Source of the DNA: Dictyophora rubrovolvata
Taxonomy: Eukaryota > Basidiomycota > Agaricomycetes > Phallales > Phallaceae
Length of the DNA stretch: 64,000 nucleotides
Reading direction: 5' to 3'
Assembly (NCBI GenBank): GCA_029959195.1
Contig: CP114117.1
Location: forward strand, 3,100,001 to 3,164,000
Part shown: positions 1 through 12,729 of the stretch, piece by piece
How positions within the stretch are numbered: the stretch's first letter is position 1
Layout: the number at the start of each line of letters is the position of its first letter
Notes under the pieces: generated by a model
The model's input: only the letters and a program-made list of their open reading frames with translations
The model's database searches: none
Told to the model about the DNA's origin: nothing
Position numbers and translations under genes: made by a program

Positions 1-193
1 AAATAAAGCTATAGGGCATAAAAATATCGCACCGGGAGTTGCCGGCGGGCATCCAAATATTTTTGAATATTTTTAGAAAAGGCAGACGGGCAATCCGCAG
101 TAGTGAAGCAGTGATTTCAGAAACGTCTATAAAGAATGGTACCACTCACACTCCCACTGACGACGGTTCTCCTGTCTTTCCGTTTCATACAAA

Positions 194-1084
194 ATGCTAA
201 GGACGATTTCTCTCCCGGAAATACTCGGTGCTCGCAAAATCCCCTTGTTTTGGCTTAGACTGCCATTCTGGATTGCTACAGTTGGACTGTCAGTCGTGTG
301 CGTGGCGGTTGGTGCCCAAGCGATACGAAGGTATGGTTGTGTTATGGCTGAATTTTAACTAATACGTATGAATCATGCTTACAATCAATTCGTCAATAGG
401 AGCCAAGAGTTGGAAGACACCCTTCGTGCCGTGGCCCAGCAAAACAATGTCACGATTATGTTTGACATGAATGGTGAATTATTTTCGGGCTTTATCCATA
501 ATGGAACTTTTACAAATTACCCATTTTTAAAATCGCAGACATTGTAGCCACTTCTAGACTGCTAACAGTCATCGGCGCCTTACTCGCAGCTTTCAGTCTC
601 ACCTACAGCTTCATCCTCTTGATTGATGGCATCATGTTCCTCGTTCGTCGTAATAACCGAGCAAAAACGAAATCAGAAGAAGAATCAGATCGTGCACCCG
701 AAGAACGCTTACCTTTCTCAACTCGCACATTGCGTTTCCAAGTTCTTGTCCTCGGTGTACTGACTCTCGTTTTGTTCACTGGCTTGGTTCCTTCTACGAT
801 CTTTGCCCGAACAGGCCATGCCCACCTTACGATTCAACCTTCTAATCCAACTTTAATGTCCCAAATTGATACGAGGTACTGGGATTATGGATTTTGTACG
901 TTCTCCCGTGATTCCAACAAAGCCGACAAATGATCTAAAATTGCTATTAATAGTACGTTGCCTAGCAGCCGCACCGTGGTTTGCAATCATATTTTCAATC
1001 CCAACTGCTTTGATTAGTTGGGTAGCATTGCATATCTCCAACGCGACTTCCCCATCCGGATCTCCAATTGCAGGCAAAGCTTGA
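194..1084 (+). CDS. Four-TM membrane protein, function unknown
   Basis: Spliced model with exons 194-330, 400-473, 539-895 and 954-1084. All junctions are GT-AG and keep one frame, giving 232 aa from an ATG. Four hydrophobic segments are visible at about residues 18-45, 77-106, 137-160 and 192-214. A short charged loop rich in Lys, Glu and Arg lies between the second and third (about 107-130). The segment order suggests a small integral membrane protein with both ends on the same side. The last donor (896, GTACGT) was chosen over an earlier GTACTG at 876 because only the former keeps the frame of the fourth hydrophobic segment. I do not recognise the family; small MARVEL-like or fungal-only four-TM proteins look similar. 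The exon model is fairly sure and the function unknown. Confidence 0.7.
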
Positions 1085-1758
1085 CTTCTCTCCTCTTCAC
1101 GGCTTGACGTTTTCTAACGAACTCTCGTTTTGTCTCTATGCAAATTACATATTATTTGTTATGAATGCTTTGATGTCTTCGAAATACTCTTTATCACCTA
1201 TGATTTCAGGCTGATATCTATTATCCGACTTAGATTCGACACTCGACGCTAGATTGCGGATCAGTTCGAGCTAGTGGACGCACGTATGGGATAGAGATTT
1301 TTGCGAGAGATCTACTTCCGCCGGGGGATTATCGATCATCGTTCAAAGTTGATAACTGAGTCGGTACCGTTCAGTGATTAACGACCCATCAGCATTTTAT
1401 CCCTTGGCTGAGATGCATCAAACACGTTTGAGCCAGCTTTTCTCAATTCATAAGGAATATCGACGCGCTCGCTCGTCTCGAACTTCAATGTACTTAAATT
1501 ATTTTTTATTGTCTTTGGCTGATCCGATGAGGGTTCTTGGCGCATGGTTGATCTGCCATGTCTTCAAAGGCTTGTGCTCTCTACACATCTCACGAATGAA
1601 ATAGTCAAGTTGATCTTGGAGTTCGTGCAAGTTCCCTTATTAGTGCCCATCGCTTGAAGGAACTCACAGGGCCGCCATCCTTACTTCGACTCGTGTCCCA
1701 AGCACATTTCACATCCCTCGATATTATATTAACCTGTTGGTGACTCATATACCTAGTT

Positions 1759-2471
1759 TTGCAAGAACAAGACGGCAGAAGCTCTCACTATACCAACCAG
1801 TTCGATGACAATCGTCTCGTGTATTCCTATGAACAAACACCGGATCTACTGAAATTTTGGGAACCCCTGGTGGACTCCATCGTGTCCTCTATCACTCACT
1901 TAGAACTCATATTCCGATGCACGTCCCTGTTTGACAAGGACTACGCGATGCTTTCGATTATTCTCGGGACAATAGATAGTCTAGAATCCCTGGTTATCAG
2001 CCAAGTCCCAGAATTGTCCTTTGGCATTGACAATCTCCAATCAGTTTTTGTATGTATGTTTGTCAGCACTGGTACCAAATCCAATCCAGGACAAGTAGAA
2101 GCTTTTGAATGCAGGCCGAGTACAGAAAATCCGGTGCCTGATCCTGATTTGAACTCGATATCTATCGATGATTCTGAAGACGACTCTTCCACCGAGTCTG
2201 GCCAACCAACGTTGACATCAGAAGGTACCTCGGGGTCTGGCTTGTCAACATCTGCTGGAAGTTTTCCCTGCCCTCGTCTTCGCGAACTGACCGTGACAAT
2301 GGAGAGCCAAGTAGATATGACGTGCGCATCATGCTTCGCGTGTGTTATCAAGAGGAAGGATATCCTGTCCAAATGTTTGTTCTCTTCCCCGGAATGAAGG
2401 AAAATGTTGCATCCATCCTGCAGCTGGAGAAAAATAGTGACATTCACGTCTCGTTTGATCCACTTGATTAA
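1759..2471 (+). pseudogene. F-box/LRR-like gene remnant
   Basis: An open frame of about 210 codons reads like the leucine-rich tail of an Agaricomycete F-box protein: a hydrophobic repeat with 'SITHLELIF', then 'LSIILGTIDSLESLVIS', an acidic Ser-rich insert and 'FPCPRLRELTVTME'. The natural ending lies in another frame (about 2330-2471, 'FVLFPGMKENVASILQLEKN'). This points to a frameshift or an unrecognised intron near 2310-2340. No ATG start and no N-terminal F-box were found upstream; 1374-1604 is open but has no recognisable motif. The best reading is a decayed or badly split F-box/LRR gene, a family that is large and quickly lost in mushrooms. It could still be functional if upstream exons were missed. 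Confidence 0.35.
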
Positions 2472-2996
2472 GGATGGACTTTTTTGGCATACAAATTTGT
2501 CAGCTCCTTTCGCTTCATGGTCATGGTGAGTCTAAGTAATGTATTTATGCCCTTCTATTGTTGAATCCGCTTCCATATTATTCGAAGATATAAATATATC
2601 ATCAATGCTCATAACACCTACATAATTCTACTTACAGAATCAGGAGTTGATCTGTTGCCTATACATACGATGGATATGGCCAGGCCTCTAGTCATAAGAA
2701 TAGACACCACAAGCTGTGTAAGGTCAGCAATATCCGAGTCCTATCATGACGCGAAGTGACTTGGGATATGTTCTCATTCATAATCTCCCTTCTTTATATA
2801 TCTGATGAATATGTATTTAACGTCCACAATTTCCATGTATGTTATTTTACGCAGAAACTTGTGACAGACACGGTTTTTTGACAGACAGACTGATGCAGCG
2901 CTGAAATTATAGAATTTCTGTTTGTACCTGTTTGTACGTCACAACAGTAATGTGAACCTCTTCAACGAACGTCCAGGACTGAGAACTCTCCATTTT

Positions 2997-3886
2997 ATGG
3001 ATCTCGCAAAACAAACGGAAGAAATATTTCTTCTCAAAAGTTCTCTTTTACCCGATGAAAATTTGAAATTTGTTGAAGATGCTGAGTCATGGCAATCTGC
3101 TTTGGATCATCTGTCATTGGGCAACCCTTTTGCTGCTCTCAGGCCAGCAGCGACGCCTTCATTGCCAGCCGACTTCATTGTAGACGTCGAGAAGTCTCAT
3201 TTATCCTTTCGGGTCGTTTTCTCATACGAATACCCTTCTAAGCGGGATGCATTTGCTGTGAACATACATGGAAATATTGATAAGACGGAACAAGAGCGAT
3301 GGATGAATATCGTTCAGCAAACTCGTCAAAAATTGAACGACACAGAGTATGTACACACGAGCTTACAATAATACACATTAATTCTAAATTTCTTAGCTTT
3401 CCTGCGTATGAACTTTTGTCGTCACACTTGCTGCCTTTGTTACACGAACAACTATCATCCAAACCCAATATTATGCCAGTAACAAGCTCATCTCACCCTC
3501 CAACATCTCGCCCTCTCTCTCACGCACTTCTCACATCACACCATCTTGTTTCCTCTCAGAAACGAAGATCTTTGAAAGAATGGTCCGAGGAACACAGCTT
3601 ATCAGGGTTTGCTAAAATTGGCTATCCCGGCGTTATTTACTGCACAGGATATCAGTCTGATGTCCAAGAGTTCGTTTCCAAAGTTAAAAACATGCAATGG
3701 TTGGCCCTTCACACCAAGCTCATAGAGCCATTACCTAGCGAACATGAAAGTACTGATTTAACGATACGTCGATCAAGTTGGAAAGAAGTGGAAAAGATTG
3801 GGGAAGTTATCGACGAAATGAAAAAGTACGGACGCGAAGAATATGCCTACGAGTTCGGGATAGGAAGTGGTAAATCGAAGCAATAG
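2997..3886 (+). CDS. RWD domain plus DUF1115 protein (RWDD2-like)
   Basis: Two exons, 2997-3346 and 3397-3886, joined by a 50-base GT-AG intron, give 279 aa. The N-terminal half (about residues 4-130) has the RWD layout: a starting helix 'KQTEEIFLLKSSLLPDE', strands ending at 'SFRVVFSYEYPSKRDAF', and a C-terminal helix around 'YELLSSHLLPLLHEQL'. The second half contains the DUF1115 signature seen in RWDD2A/B-type proteins: 'LSGFAKIGYPGVIYCTGY' followed by a helix and 'MQWLALHTKLIEPL'. RWD domains bind partner proteins in ubiquitin-like and translation-control pathways; the exact role of the RWDD2 family is not settled. The start ATG is the first in frame at the head of the RWD domain. The stop lies about 730 bases before the convergent cyclin H gene. 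Confidence 0.82.
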
Positions 3887-4618
3887 GAGCAGCTATGGGG
3901 TACGTCAATACCGTACAATATGTGTTTATACTGGCCTCATCGATAGCAAGAAATTTATTAACGGAATTGTACAACATCGCCGACAACAGACTTCACGACA
4001 GACCAAGCTAGCCATATGTATACAGCGCAGCCCGAGGACGTCCGCGTCCGTTATGGCATGAGCATAAGTTCATCTTCCTGTCCTGAGCGGCGTTTGCAGA
4101 TCCGCATGGTCTGAAGTACGGTACCGTGTTTAGTCAACACCTCAAGCCAAATGATTTCGGATTGCCCGTGACTCGAAAAAGGTTCATTTATTTCATTAAC
4201 TCGATTGAGCAGATAAATTAAAATCAGACATGACTCAGAATTGATTGACCCTACAAGAAGCATGAACCAATATTATAATTCCCTATAGCGCAGGCGCTGT
4301 GAGATTCCTTCTCGTGAGCTTCCTACTAAACGCGTAGGCTGGAGTCGAACCGAACGATGCACGTGGCCGTGTTTTGCAAATTCGCCCCGTCTATAAATAA
4401 CCAAAACTCATCCGCCTGTCTACGAGATTATGATATTTCAGTTCCTTGCAGCTATCATGAGCGTGTAGTTTCGAGACCAGGATTGATCCAGGAAAAGCTA
4501 TGTAATTCTCCATTTAGCGCTCTAGAGAACATCAAAACTTAGGTATATGTCACAAAATAAGATAACTCACACAAGAAACTCCAACAGACCAGAAAATATC
4601 AGGAACGTCTCATTTCAT

Positions 4619-5901
4619 CTAGTCGTCATCATCTTCGTCTATAGATTTCCCCTGCAACTCGTTTACTAACTCGCCTCCAAACGGATCTTCATCTTTCGCT
4701 TTTTTAGCAGCTTCTTCCGCTTTTTTTAACCGCTTCAATCTGGCTTTTTCGTCTGCCTCTTGTTGTTTCTTCAGCCAGGCTTTACTCCCTTTGACCTTCT
4801 CCGGGTTCTTACAAATCCTCAACCGTTTATCAATCTCTTTAACCGTCTCAATTTCAGGACCCGACCCCTCCGCTTGAATCAAAGTCTTGATATTTGATAG
4901 GATCTGTATTAAATTCTCAGATTGACCTTTTGAAGAAGCCCATGCGGATGCCCATTGGGGAGCAGCTGACCATAATGCTGCCAACGCGATTTGTGAGGGA
5001 GTGTAAATAAACTCCACATCTGTCAAACGCGAAGCGCGGACGAACGCAATTGCATTTTCAAAAATCGGTTCTAATTCTGAGACGGAGGAATCAGGTAGTC
5101 CCTGGAGAGGTGGTTAGACATATATGATCTGGCAAGGCGCTTTTGTGTGGCTTACCTGAATGTCTAACTTCAAACCCCACAGCGCCCTATGTGCATGCCA
5201 GACTGCGAATTCGAAGCTGAGACTTTGCGCGACGAGAAACTCTAAATCCAATACATCGGCTGGTGAGGTTTTGGGAATGTTAGCGGTAAACTCATCGAGC
5301 GAGATGGCATTATTGGTTGTCTTTAGAGACAAAAAAAGTGCTGTTAGCCTGTGATAGAAGTTAAAAGAGTTCCAAGCAATAACAGGAGGGTTACTCACAT
5401 GACGTTCTTAGGATGCCAGTCCATGACAGTGTTCTTTAGATAAAAGCGCTTTAGATAGCTGATAGCGGTTGCTTCGACTTCTTCTGAGAATTTGAAATGG
5501 CCACATAATTGAGTTACTTTGGTAATGTAATGCTTGACTAATGAGCATTCTTCGGATGCAGTGAGAAACGACATGGTTTGAGACGAGCCAGCCTAAAATG
5601 AAGGGAGCATGATCCCAAGTCAATGACCGAAAATTTAACTGTACCCCGGTCATACCTCATCGCTTTCAAAAGTATTTCTGATAGCAGCTACAGCTGCGTG
5701 ATTCAACGTTTCCCGAACATTTTTTAATTGTTCCGCAGAGAAACGCCAATGTCTGTATTGAGAAGAGGATTCATAAATGGAGCGGCGTTGTGACTCGTGG
5801 TTGTTGGATTGTGTCAATTTATTGCCATTTGATGGTGTTGGGCTATGGGTTTGATGACTATTAGAAGAGGGTAGCCGATCCAGAGTGGTTGTCAGTGTCA
5901 T
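4619..5901 (-). CDS. CCL1: Cyclin H (CAK/TFIIH cyclin)
   Basis: Four exons on the minus strand (5901-5656, 5592-5399, 5348-5156, 5101-4619) give 371 aa, normal for a fungal cyclin H. The N-terminus has the typical 'YESSSQYRHWRFS' start followed by a helix. The first cyclin box runs over about residues 88-165, with 'ISYLKRFYLKN', 'WHPKNVMLTALFLSLKTTN' and 'LDLEFLVAQSL'. The second fold starts at 'FEFAVWHAHRALWG'. The C-terminus is Lys-rich then acidic (DEDDDD). Cyclin H pairs with CDK7/Kin28 and MAT1/Tfb3 in the nucleus, forming the CDK-activating kinase of TFIIH, which phosphorylates the RNA polymerase II CTD. All four junctions keep frame. The gene ends tail to tail with the RWD gene. Confidence 0.9.
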
Positions 5902-7318
5902 CGTGCTCGACGTGGCAAGGGTCTCGGACGAGTCCGCGTTGCGTTGCCCGTCACGGTCACGTTTTCTTTTTTAAGAGTCCTTCGGCGCTGGGGTATCTTC
6001 AACATACATACTGTCATTCGTGCTTGGAACGCGAAGAATCTTTCTTTCAACCTGGAACGTGCTTTATTTGTGATCAAACAATCGACGTGCGCACCCGACA
6101 TGTATTGGTCATCACCGTCAAAAGAAGAAAATAAGCAAAAGCTCTTGAGTTTAGATGGCACTTCCTGCGTTGCTTGCAACGAAGATGATGCCACAAAGTG
6201 TCCCTGTCTGGTTTCAAATTCTGTTACTGCGGGGACAGATGTGCTAGACTTTCCTTGGCTTCCCCCGAAATTGTGCTGTCGGTTTATGCCGCGTGTACCT
6301 CAATTACGGCCACCCGAAGGCGATACACGTGGACAAGAATAAACATGATGTTTTGAGGCGTTCTTCTTAGAGCATATCTGGCGATATACTTATTCCAGAT
6401 ATTGAAGCGTCTACGCATTAATCAGGTTTACGTTTCCTAGATTTTCTGGGGTTGTGTGCTCATCGATCGATAGATGAATGTCAGTGAACGCCTTCAATCC
6501 AGTATAGTCGGTCAGGGTCAACTGCGACGGAAGTTCTCTGTCCCTTCAAGTGAGACGCGCGGAAGGAACTGGTTTGAATCCCGCCTCCTCTACGCTGCTT
6601 AGGCTTGGAGAAGTCGCATTCCCTGCGGAGGTATCCAGGTTGAATCTAATAATTCAGTTTCGAGGTTCTTAGTTTCAAAGACTTTTCAATTCATCTCAAA
6701 GGGATACATATTTCCACCCTCCACGCAATCGTGCCACCCACTCCCACGTTGAAGGCTTTTTTCTGTATCCCTGCATCGAGAATAAATATCCCCTGTCAGT
6801 CAGAACATATTCTACTTCCCCTGTTTCTTGTCCCCGTATTGAAAGGCCATTTCCAGAATCCTGAAAGGTCCTGACCGACACTCACGGGCACTTGGCTTTG
6901 TCGTTTTCGAAAAGACAGCGGGGCCGTATACAACCCGCGGATCACAGATCATTAAACCTTCCATATTTCCAATCCACAGTTGTTTATTTCAGCAAAGTGT
7001 CTTTGAAACAAACCGGGCGTCACCCTCCCTTAGCCTAGCTAGCGACATTTCTTGACCCTGATTAATTAACCGAGCTTTCGCAGATCCAGATCTCTTCCTG
7101 AACAAGTATAGTCAATATAGTTATATTCCCAGTTGTGTGGCTCTATAACCCTCTCCCACACCCTCATAATTCTGTCCTACCCACCTCTCCACTCCTTTTC
7201 CCCACCAACGGTCACTTCCACCACTTCCGCCTGATGTCGAAGTATGACAGTAGATAATCCTCATCTGACTTTGGAAGGTATAAAAGGCGAGTAAATCGTA
7301 CACCGGAGTCTCTTTTAG
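5902..7318. other. Intergenic region with no supported gene
   Basis: This stretch separates the divergent cyclin H and 7TM genes. A plus-strand frame from 5944 to 6342 is open for about 130 codons and has scattered cysteines ('CVACNEDDATKCPC'), and another frame there reads 'TYCHSCLEREESFF'. Neither has an ATG start or a recognisable domain, so I do not call a gene. The first 100 bases are likely to hold the cyclin H promoter, and the last 100 may hold the first exon of the 7TM gene. Confidence 0.5.
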
Positions 7319-8690
7319 AAGTGCTTGCTGACAGAGAAATTGTTTGTCTATCACTCAGCAATCGATCTGACATTCCCCATCACGGCTTTTCTTTCTACAT
7401 CGACACGGCTTCTTATCAAGTATCGAATTGGCAATTTCTGGTGGGATGATGGTGTCGCGATTCTTGCAACGATGTTTTGCGGCCTTATGAGTTCTACAAA
7501 CTTTATCCATTACATGAACCCAGGTATATATCAATAATCGACGACCTAAAAGCCAATATAAAATTCTCTGATTCACCTTTCTCAGCCAAATTCGATAGAA
7601 CCACCAAAATCATTGCATATTATTGTATTTCTGAATCTTTTTATTTGAGTTTATGGTCAGAATCATTTTTTTTCTTTCTGTCGCGTATTGATAAACTATC
7701 CAATAGGACGTCCCGATTGTCAATGCTATTTTCCATCCTTCGCATTGCGCCAGACATGAAAACCCGCCGATTCCTCAAGATCGTCAGTATTGTTTTCGTC
7801 TGCGTTTTAGCTTTCCTCTTCTCTCAAGTATTCTGGGTTTGTGAGAGTCAATCAGGTCAGTAGCCAGTTTCGATGGCTTGAAAACAATACCTGATCTACT
7901 TGGTTCTAGGCTGGAAAAATCTCCCAAAGCCCCAATGCGCCCTCGGTAGACAAGTGGCAGTCTGTCAACTAATTAGTGAGTAAAGAATGATTCTCGACTT
8001 GTCTAGCCTCGTTTCTTTTCAGAATTTTCTTGAACTAACCTCGCTGCTTCGTAGCCGATATCAGCGCTGACTTCCTTCTCATCGGAATTCCGGTTCGGCT
8101 TCTATCACAAACTGCTTTCCCACGTGGGATCAAAATACGCGTGTTGATAATATTCGGGGCTGCTTCATTGATCACTGTCGTTAGTCTAATTCACGCGGCA
8201 TATATTTTGGCAATTCGTGGGATTGAGGCTAACTTGACGGGAATTGTTGAAGTATGTGACGTCGCCTTACACCTCCTGTTCCGACATAACAGAACCGTGA
8301 GCGCAAACTAAAATGCAACGACAGATATCCGTAGCAGTAATGGTTTGCAACGTCATCGTCATTCTCCCCGCCATTTGGCGCCTTTGCGGATTCGTGGATG
8401 ACAGCAGCGATAGTACGGTTGGAACCGTCAGGTTAACGAGTATGCACTTCGCGACAGGCGGGCACATCAACCAGCGCGGCACTGCAAACGAAACCATCAT
8501 ATCTTCGCGTTCGCTGTCCAACCCTACCGCAACAACCGGAACGTACCAGAGTTCTTCCAAAGATCTTCTACAAATCAAAGATCAAAGTACCTCCTTTGAT
8601 GATGAGACTAAGAACCCCAATTTGAATCACGTTGTACATCCACTCGAACTTCCCCACGACGCGCCTTTTTCAGATCCTAAAGGTGATTGA
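7319..8690 (+). CDS. Rhodopsin-like 7TM membrane protein (fungal family)
   Basis: Exons 7319-7523, 7586-7655, 7707-7855, 7910-7975, 8055-8251 and 8325-8690 join in one frame, about 350 aa. The marker is 'YRIGNFWWDDGVAIL' after the first helix, characteristic of the fungal Rhodopsin-domain (CFEM-GPCR-related) integral membrane family. Further helices cover 'IVSIVFVCVLAFLFSQVFWV', 'ISADFLLIGIPVRLL', 'IIFGAASLITVVSLIHAAY' and 'ISVAVMVCNVIVILPAIWRL', followed by a Ser/Thr-rich cytoplasmic tail of about 100 residues. These proteins sit in the plasma membrane; no ligand is known for most. The true start is not resolved: no ATG precedes the first helix in frame, so a short upstream exon is likely (an ATG at 7233 does not give the right phase). 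Confidence 0.75.
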
Positions 8691-9566
8691 CGGATATACC
8701 CTCCTACCAATTTTGTTCTCCCTGCACCTTTTCACTTCACCTTTTCTTCATGCTACCCAAACCACACATACATACATACATATGCACTTGCACTTGACTG
8801 GTCGTTTTGTCGTTTGCCCTTTTATGTTTGATTTCATAAATCAATTGAGTTGTGGCAAGAAAAGATATGGAACTAGCTTCACAGTTTTTCAGCCTCTTCA
8901 AGACTCAGAAAGCCCATACTCTCAAGCTCCAAAACAGCAGTGCTTTGATGCGTTTACACCTACGTTTATACTATGTCCTGAAGACATCCTGGAAGATTGA
9001 ACACGTACCATGTCTATCCCATCCAGTCTCTTCGTTTTAATGCCTCAACGTTGTTTTCAGCAAACTGTCTCACCCGAAACTATTGAGTATATCCAGAGGT
9101 TAGCCAAAATTACCTTCTAAAGTATCACCTTATATCTTATGAGCTCTAAGTTCATGCTAGTCTTTACCAGTCGTTGCTCAAAATATTTATAGGCTCAGCG
9201 TTTATTCGAGTGACGACACTGGCTCTACCCGGCCTGTTTTGTCATTTTTATTTTGGAATATTTACAAGACAATACAAAATAGCATAGTTTCGCTTTCACT
9301 TTCTCAGAGGTCGGAAGGTTTCTTTACCTGGTGCTCTGAATATTGCCTTTTTAAATTAACCTAACCCGTTGTAGATCATGCTGTACTCTTACTCACATAG
9401 ATAACGACTAATTTCGTCGAAGAGAAACTAGCAATCTTATCTCTTATCATAATTAGGTTCCTGTCTATAGTCGATGTTTGACAAGTTCAAAGAAAAAGGT
9501 ATACCGTGATGGGGAGGAGATATGCGTATAGTTGACGTGGGTTTAAAACGTCGGTCCAACAAAAAA
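8691..9566. other. Intergenic, nothing recognised
   Basis: The stretch after the 7TM gene stop holds short open frames only (for example 8852-9040) and AT-rich sequence. It probably contains the 3' UTR of the 7TM gene. No gene, RNA or repeat could be supported. Confidence 0.5.
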
Positions 9567-9639
9567 TGATCCGGGCCGGACTTGAACCGACGACCTTCTG
9601 CGTGTTAAGCAGACGTTCCACCGACTGAACTACCGAACC
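9567..9639 (-). tRNA. tRNA-Val (anticodon AAC)
   Basis: A full cloverleaf can be drawn on the minus strand over 73 bases without an intron. The acceptor arms are GGTTCGG and CCGGATC, with two G-U type pairs and an A discriminator. The D arm is GTTC/GAAC. The anticodon stem is TCTGC/GCAGA around the loop TTAACAC (anticodon AAC, reads GUU). The T arm is GTCGG-TTCAAGT-CCGGC. The B box (GGTTCAAGTCC) is canonical. A T-run follows on the minus strand, as expected for a Pol III terminator (plus-strand A-run at 9561-9566). Confidence 0.93.
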
Positions 9640-9819
9640 GTATGTGTCGTATATCAGCGCTAACGTCTATATGCCGTATATAGCCAAACCAGAGATACGA
9701 ATTGATTGAAAACGAATCAATTTTATAATTGAGTGCAGAAATAAAAAGACTTTGGATACAGTGCAAATACCCATAATAATCGAAAATATTAAACCGACAT
9801 TATGACTCTAAATAACAGC

Positions 9820-11779
9820 TCATCTCGCAAGTTCACCCTTACGACTATGTTGCGGAACATCATTTGCGGAGTTCATCTGTTTTGACACACTCGACAACGG
9901 GAACTGACGAAACATTACCAGTTTCTCTCTGAACCGTGTCCACGGTGATCTCGCGTTCAAGTTTACATTCAGGTCATTATCACCCTCGGGCTCAGGTTCG
10001 GTATCAAACATAAAACAGGAAGAGGCAGGAGAAGACCACGGCTGTTGTGCACGGTGCGGAATGTTAAGTGTAGTAGTAGTAGTAGCAGATGATGGTGGGA
10101 TGAATATTGTCGAAGTTGGTGAGAAAATCGTTTGCGAAAGGTTTTCGTGCGCATAGTATTCGAGAGACGCCTGGGACCAACTTTGACTAGTGCTAAAAGG
10201 CGATCGTGCATGTTGTTGTGTCTTTTTGATAGCTGCAGCTTGCTTAGATCGATCCAGCTGAAGTTTAGGCGGCCTACGACGCGCATAAGAAGGCCGCGTT
10301 GGTTTTTCAACGCGTCTTTCCAGCTCAATAGCACTCCGGGTAGCGAACAGCTTCAGGTTCCACAGTCGATGTGAAACTGATTTTTCGTAGGTTGGAACAG
10401 ACCCAGCATCTGGCTCCTGGGGGTCATCTTCCGCTGGCCGCAGATGTTGCCCGTGAACAAGTCTTTGGCAGTCTTCCACCGTCCTTGAAATGTAATATCC
10501 CCCTTTCCCATTGTTCAGCTTATCCGACCACGCTATTTGAGGTATTCGTATATGGAAGTCATGTGCTGAAGGCGAACTTGAAGCACAGATATCACCGTGG
10601 GAAGAGATGGATGACGAACTGGAGATGGCAGAGCATAACGAGTCAAGTGATGGCCGTCGTTGTCGTCGATGGTGTTGATTGACGGTGATTACATTATCAT
10701 TATGTTCAGAATTTAGTTCGCTTGAGGGTATATTTTCAGCAGAAGACGAAGGTAATAATAGGTTAGAGGTCGTGAAAGAAGGAAGTGATGGTATTTGGCA
10801 TGTTTGAATGTAAGGTAGCGAGGGTGCGGGCATTAAATTTGAGGCCGGGTCATGCTCAATTACGGATGTGGGGTCGTGGAGCTGGGACGTGGGGTTATTC
10901 ATTAGCGAGAAACTAGCAGTGGCAGTGGTATCTTCAGTTTCACACGCACGCAATCGCGCACGGGCCTTTTTGATAAAATCCACGTGTTTGACACCTGCTT
11001 TTCCGTGCCATGAGCCCACCAGCACGTAGACTCGTCTAAGGCCCATCCCCAAACCCGTATCGGACGGCGTGGTCGTAGGCGATGAACAGGGATTAGGTAT
11101 TGCCGAATGTGATAACCCACGTCCAGTTGAACGGTGTATCATTAACCCATGCACGTATAACGCCTCGACATTAGTCCACATCTTCTCCATACGAGGCGAG
11201 CGCGTCACTTCGACATCCAGGGTGTTGAACAGGTAGTATACAGTGGTTAAAGGCTGGTGAGATCTTTCAGTAGCCCGTTTACGTGAAAAAAGTCGTGCCG
11301 TCGTCGTCGTGCTGGAAAGCACAGAATGCCAGCCGGGATCGGAAATGCGTCCACGAATGTGTGCGTCGTCTCCGCCGCCTTCGAACCATATTAAATCATC
11401 TGCCCCAGGTACACAACGCCACCTTGTCAAAAGGCCTTGGGAGTAATACAGGACATTCCTGAAAAAAATAGAAGATTATATAGGCTCATGACTAAAGTTA
11501 CTTCACAACGTACTTGATCCTTGAATCGACGTCTTGCCATTCCTCAAAATCAGGAACCATGAAAGCATACGTATGTCGAGGTTTAGCATCGGCGAAGATG
11601 AAGGATGTATAAGACTCCTTGGCTGGGTAGTGAAAATTTGCATTCTTGTCCAAGGGCATAATGGGATAGTACGACCCTTGAGGCGAAAAAGTAAGTAGCG
11701 GCGAAAGATCGTATCCCGCTCCAATGTACAACATTATTGGGGTGGCTGGCGGTTTCAATGGCGGATAGTTGCATGCCAT
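9820..11779 (-). CDS. Conserved basidiomycete-type protein of unknown function
   Basis: Two exons (11779-11514 and 11458-9820) with a 55-base intron (donor GTACGT) give 634 aa from an ATG. The first 200 residues look folded: 'IMLYIGAGYDLSPLLTF', 'HTYAFMVPDFEEWQDV', 'RWRCVPGADDLIWFEGG' and 'LTTVYYLFNTLDVEV'. The remainder is low complexity, rich in Ser, Thr, Pro and His, with basic patches, and is probably disordered. I know no family for it. The layout (a short folded head with a long disordered tail) resembles many fungal regulatory or scaffold proteins, but that is only an impression. The gene lies head to head with the SDR gene at 12730, about 950 bases apart. Confidence 0.7.
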
Positions 11780-12729
11780 CGTCGTTGAGATAGCTGTCTA
11801 CAAAAATAAAAATTGCAGACAGCGCTGGATGGAATAATGGTTTAAACAAGGGCTCAGGAATGCATGGAAACGACGGGAAAAGAGTATTACGAATGAATGG
11901 GGAAAGTTACAAGATGTTTCACCGGCTCACTTAGGCACCTTTGTTTCAAATAGACGCTCACATTATCACAAGCTCATTAAAGTCATGCATCGTGTGTTTG
12001 TCGCCGTGCGTGTACAGTGCTATTTGACTGATTAAGCTTTAAGGCTTCCCGTTGGCTTTCTCGGGGTCGGCGTAGTACGGAGATCTGATGAGAGACCAGG
12101 TGCTTTTCAAAATATTGCAGAAAAACGAAAAGTCGCTGACAACTGCGGGAGAGGCGAAAAATCAAATTGTATCCCGATGATTGTCGAAGGCTCCAGCCGT
12201 GACACGAAAGAGAAAAAAAGGAAAAGTTTGAAAAAAAAATGTAGTGCTGAAGCTGAATAAATCACGTGACTGTATTACATAAGCGGACCATCTTATCCGC
12301 CCCGGAGTCCGTTACAAACCTTGGCAGCAGTGGCCCATTACTTATCGATCGCTGCAAAAGATAATATTGGATCGACGAAACGTACAGTATACAGGGAGTA
12401 TACAGGGACAAGCTGGAGCCCGAAAGCTTCACAAGGATCTTTGAATTCTTCCTTTGAGCTTCGTATTCATTTACTCTAACTTCTTGTCCGTCCGAACGAC
12501 GGGTAATAGTTGAACCACATAATAGCTTCTAGGGAAGTAAGTCAAATCTATGCTCGATCGTTCCATGGAGTTCTGCTGATTCAGCTTCGTGACAAATTTT
12601 CAACAGATTTTCAACAGATTTTCGCATGGGACCTTAAAATAACCCCACTTTCCCATGTTTTGGCCGAGCTCAGTTAAATACTGAAGGTCTCACTGCGTTA
12701 TCCATACATTATCTCCCTCGCGCTCTCCC
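11780..12729. promoter_or_regulatory. Shared upstream region of two divergent genes
   Basis: About 950 bases lie between the starts of the 634-aa protein (minus) and the SDR gene (plus). No gene is seen. A short direct repeat, 'TTTTCAACAGA', occurs twice in tandem near 12597-12622, and pyrimidine-rich tracts precede the SDR start, as is common in fungal promoters. No specific factor site could be assigned. Confidence 0.4.

Noticed and set aside
1374-1604. Open frame before the F-box-like relic
   Set aside because: No ATG at the head of the frame, no F-box or other motif, and no good splice joint to 1759.
5944-6342. Cys-containing open frame upstream of cyclin H
   Set aside because: Starts without ATG, and two overlapping frames look equally likely; no domain found.
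6500-6610. tRNA-like sequence with a GGTTTGAATCCC box
   Set aside because: The T stem does not pair, there is no A box, and no acceptor stem can be drawn.
9240-9560. Possible small gene between the 7TM gene and the tRNA
   Set aside because: Only short frames; nothing beyond AT-rich spacer.
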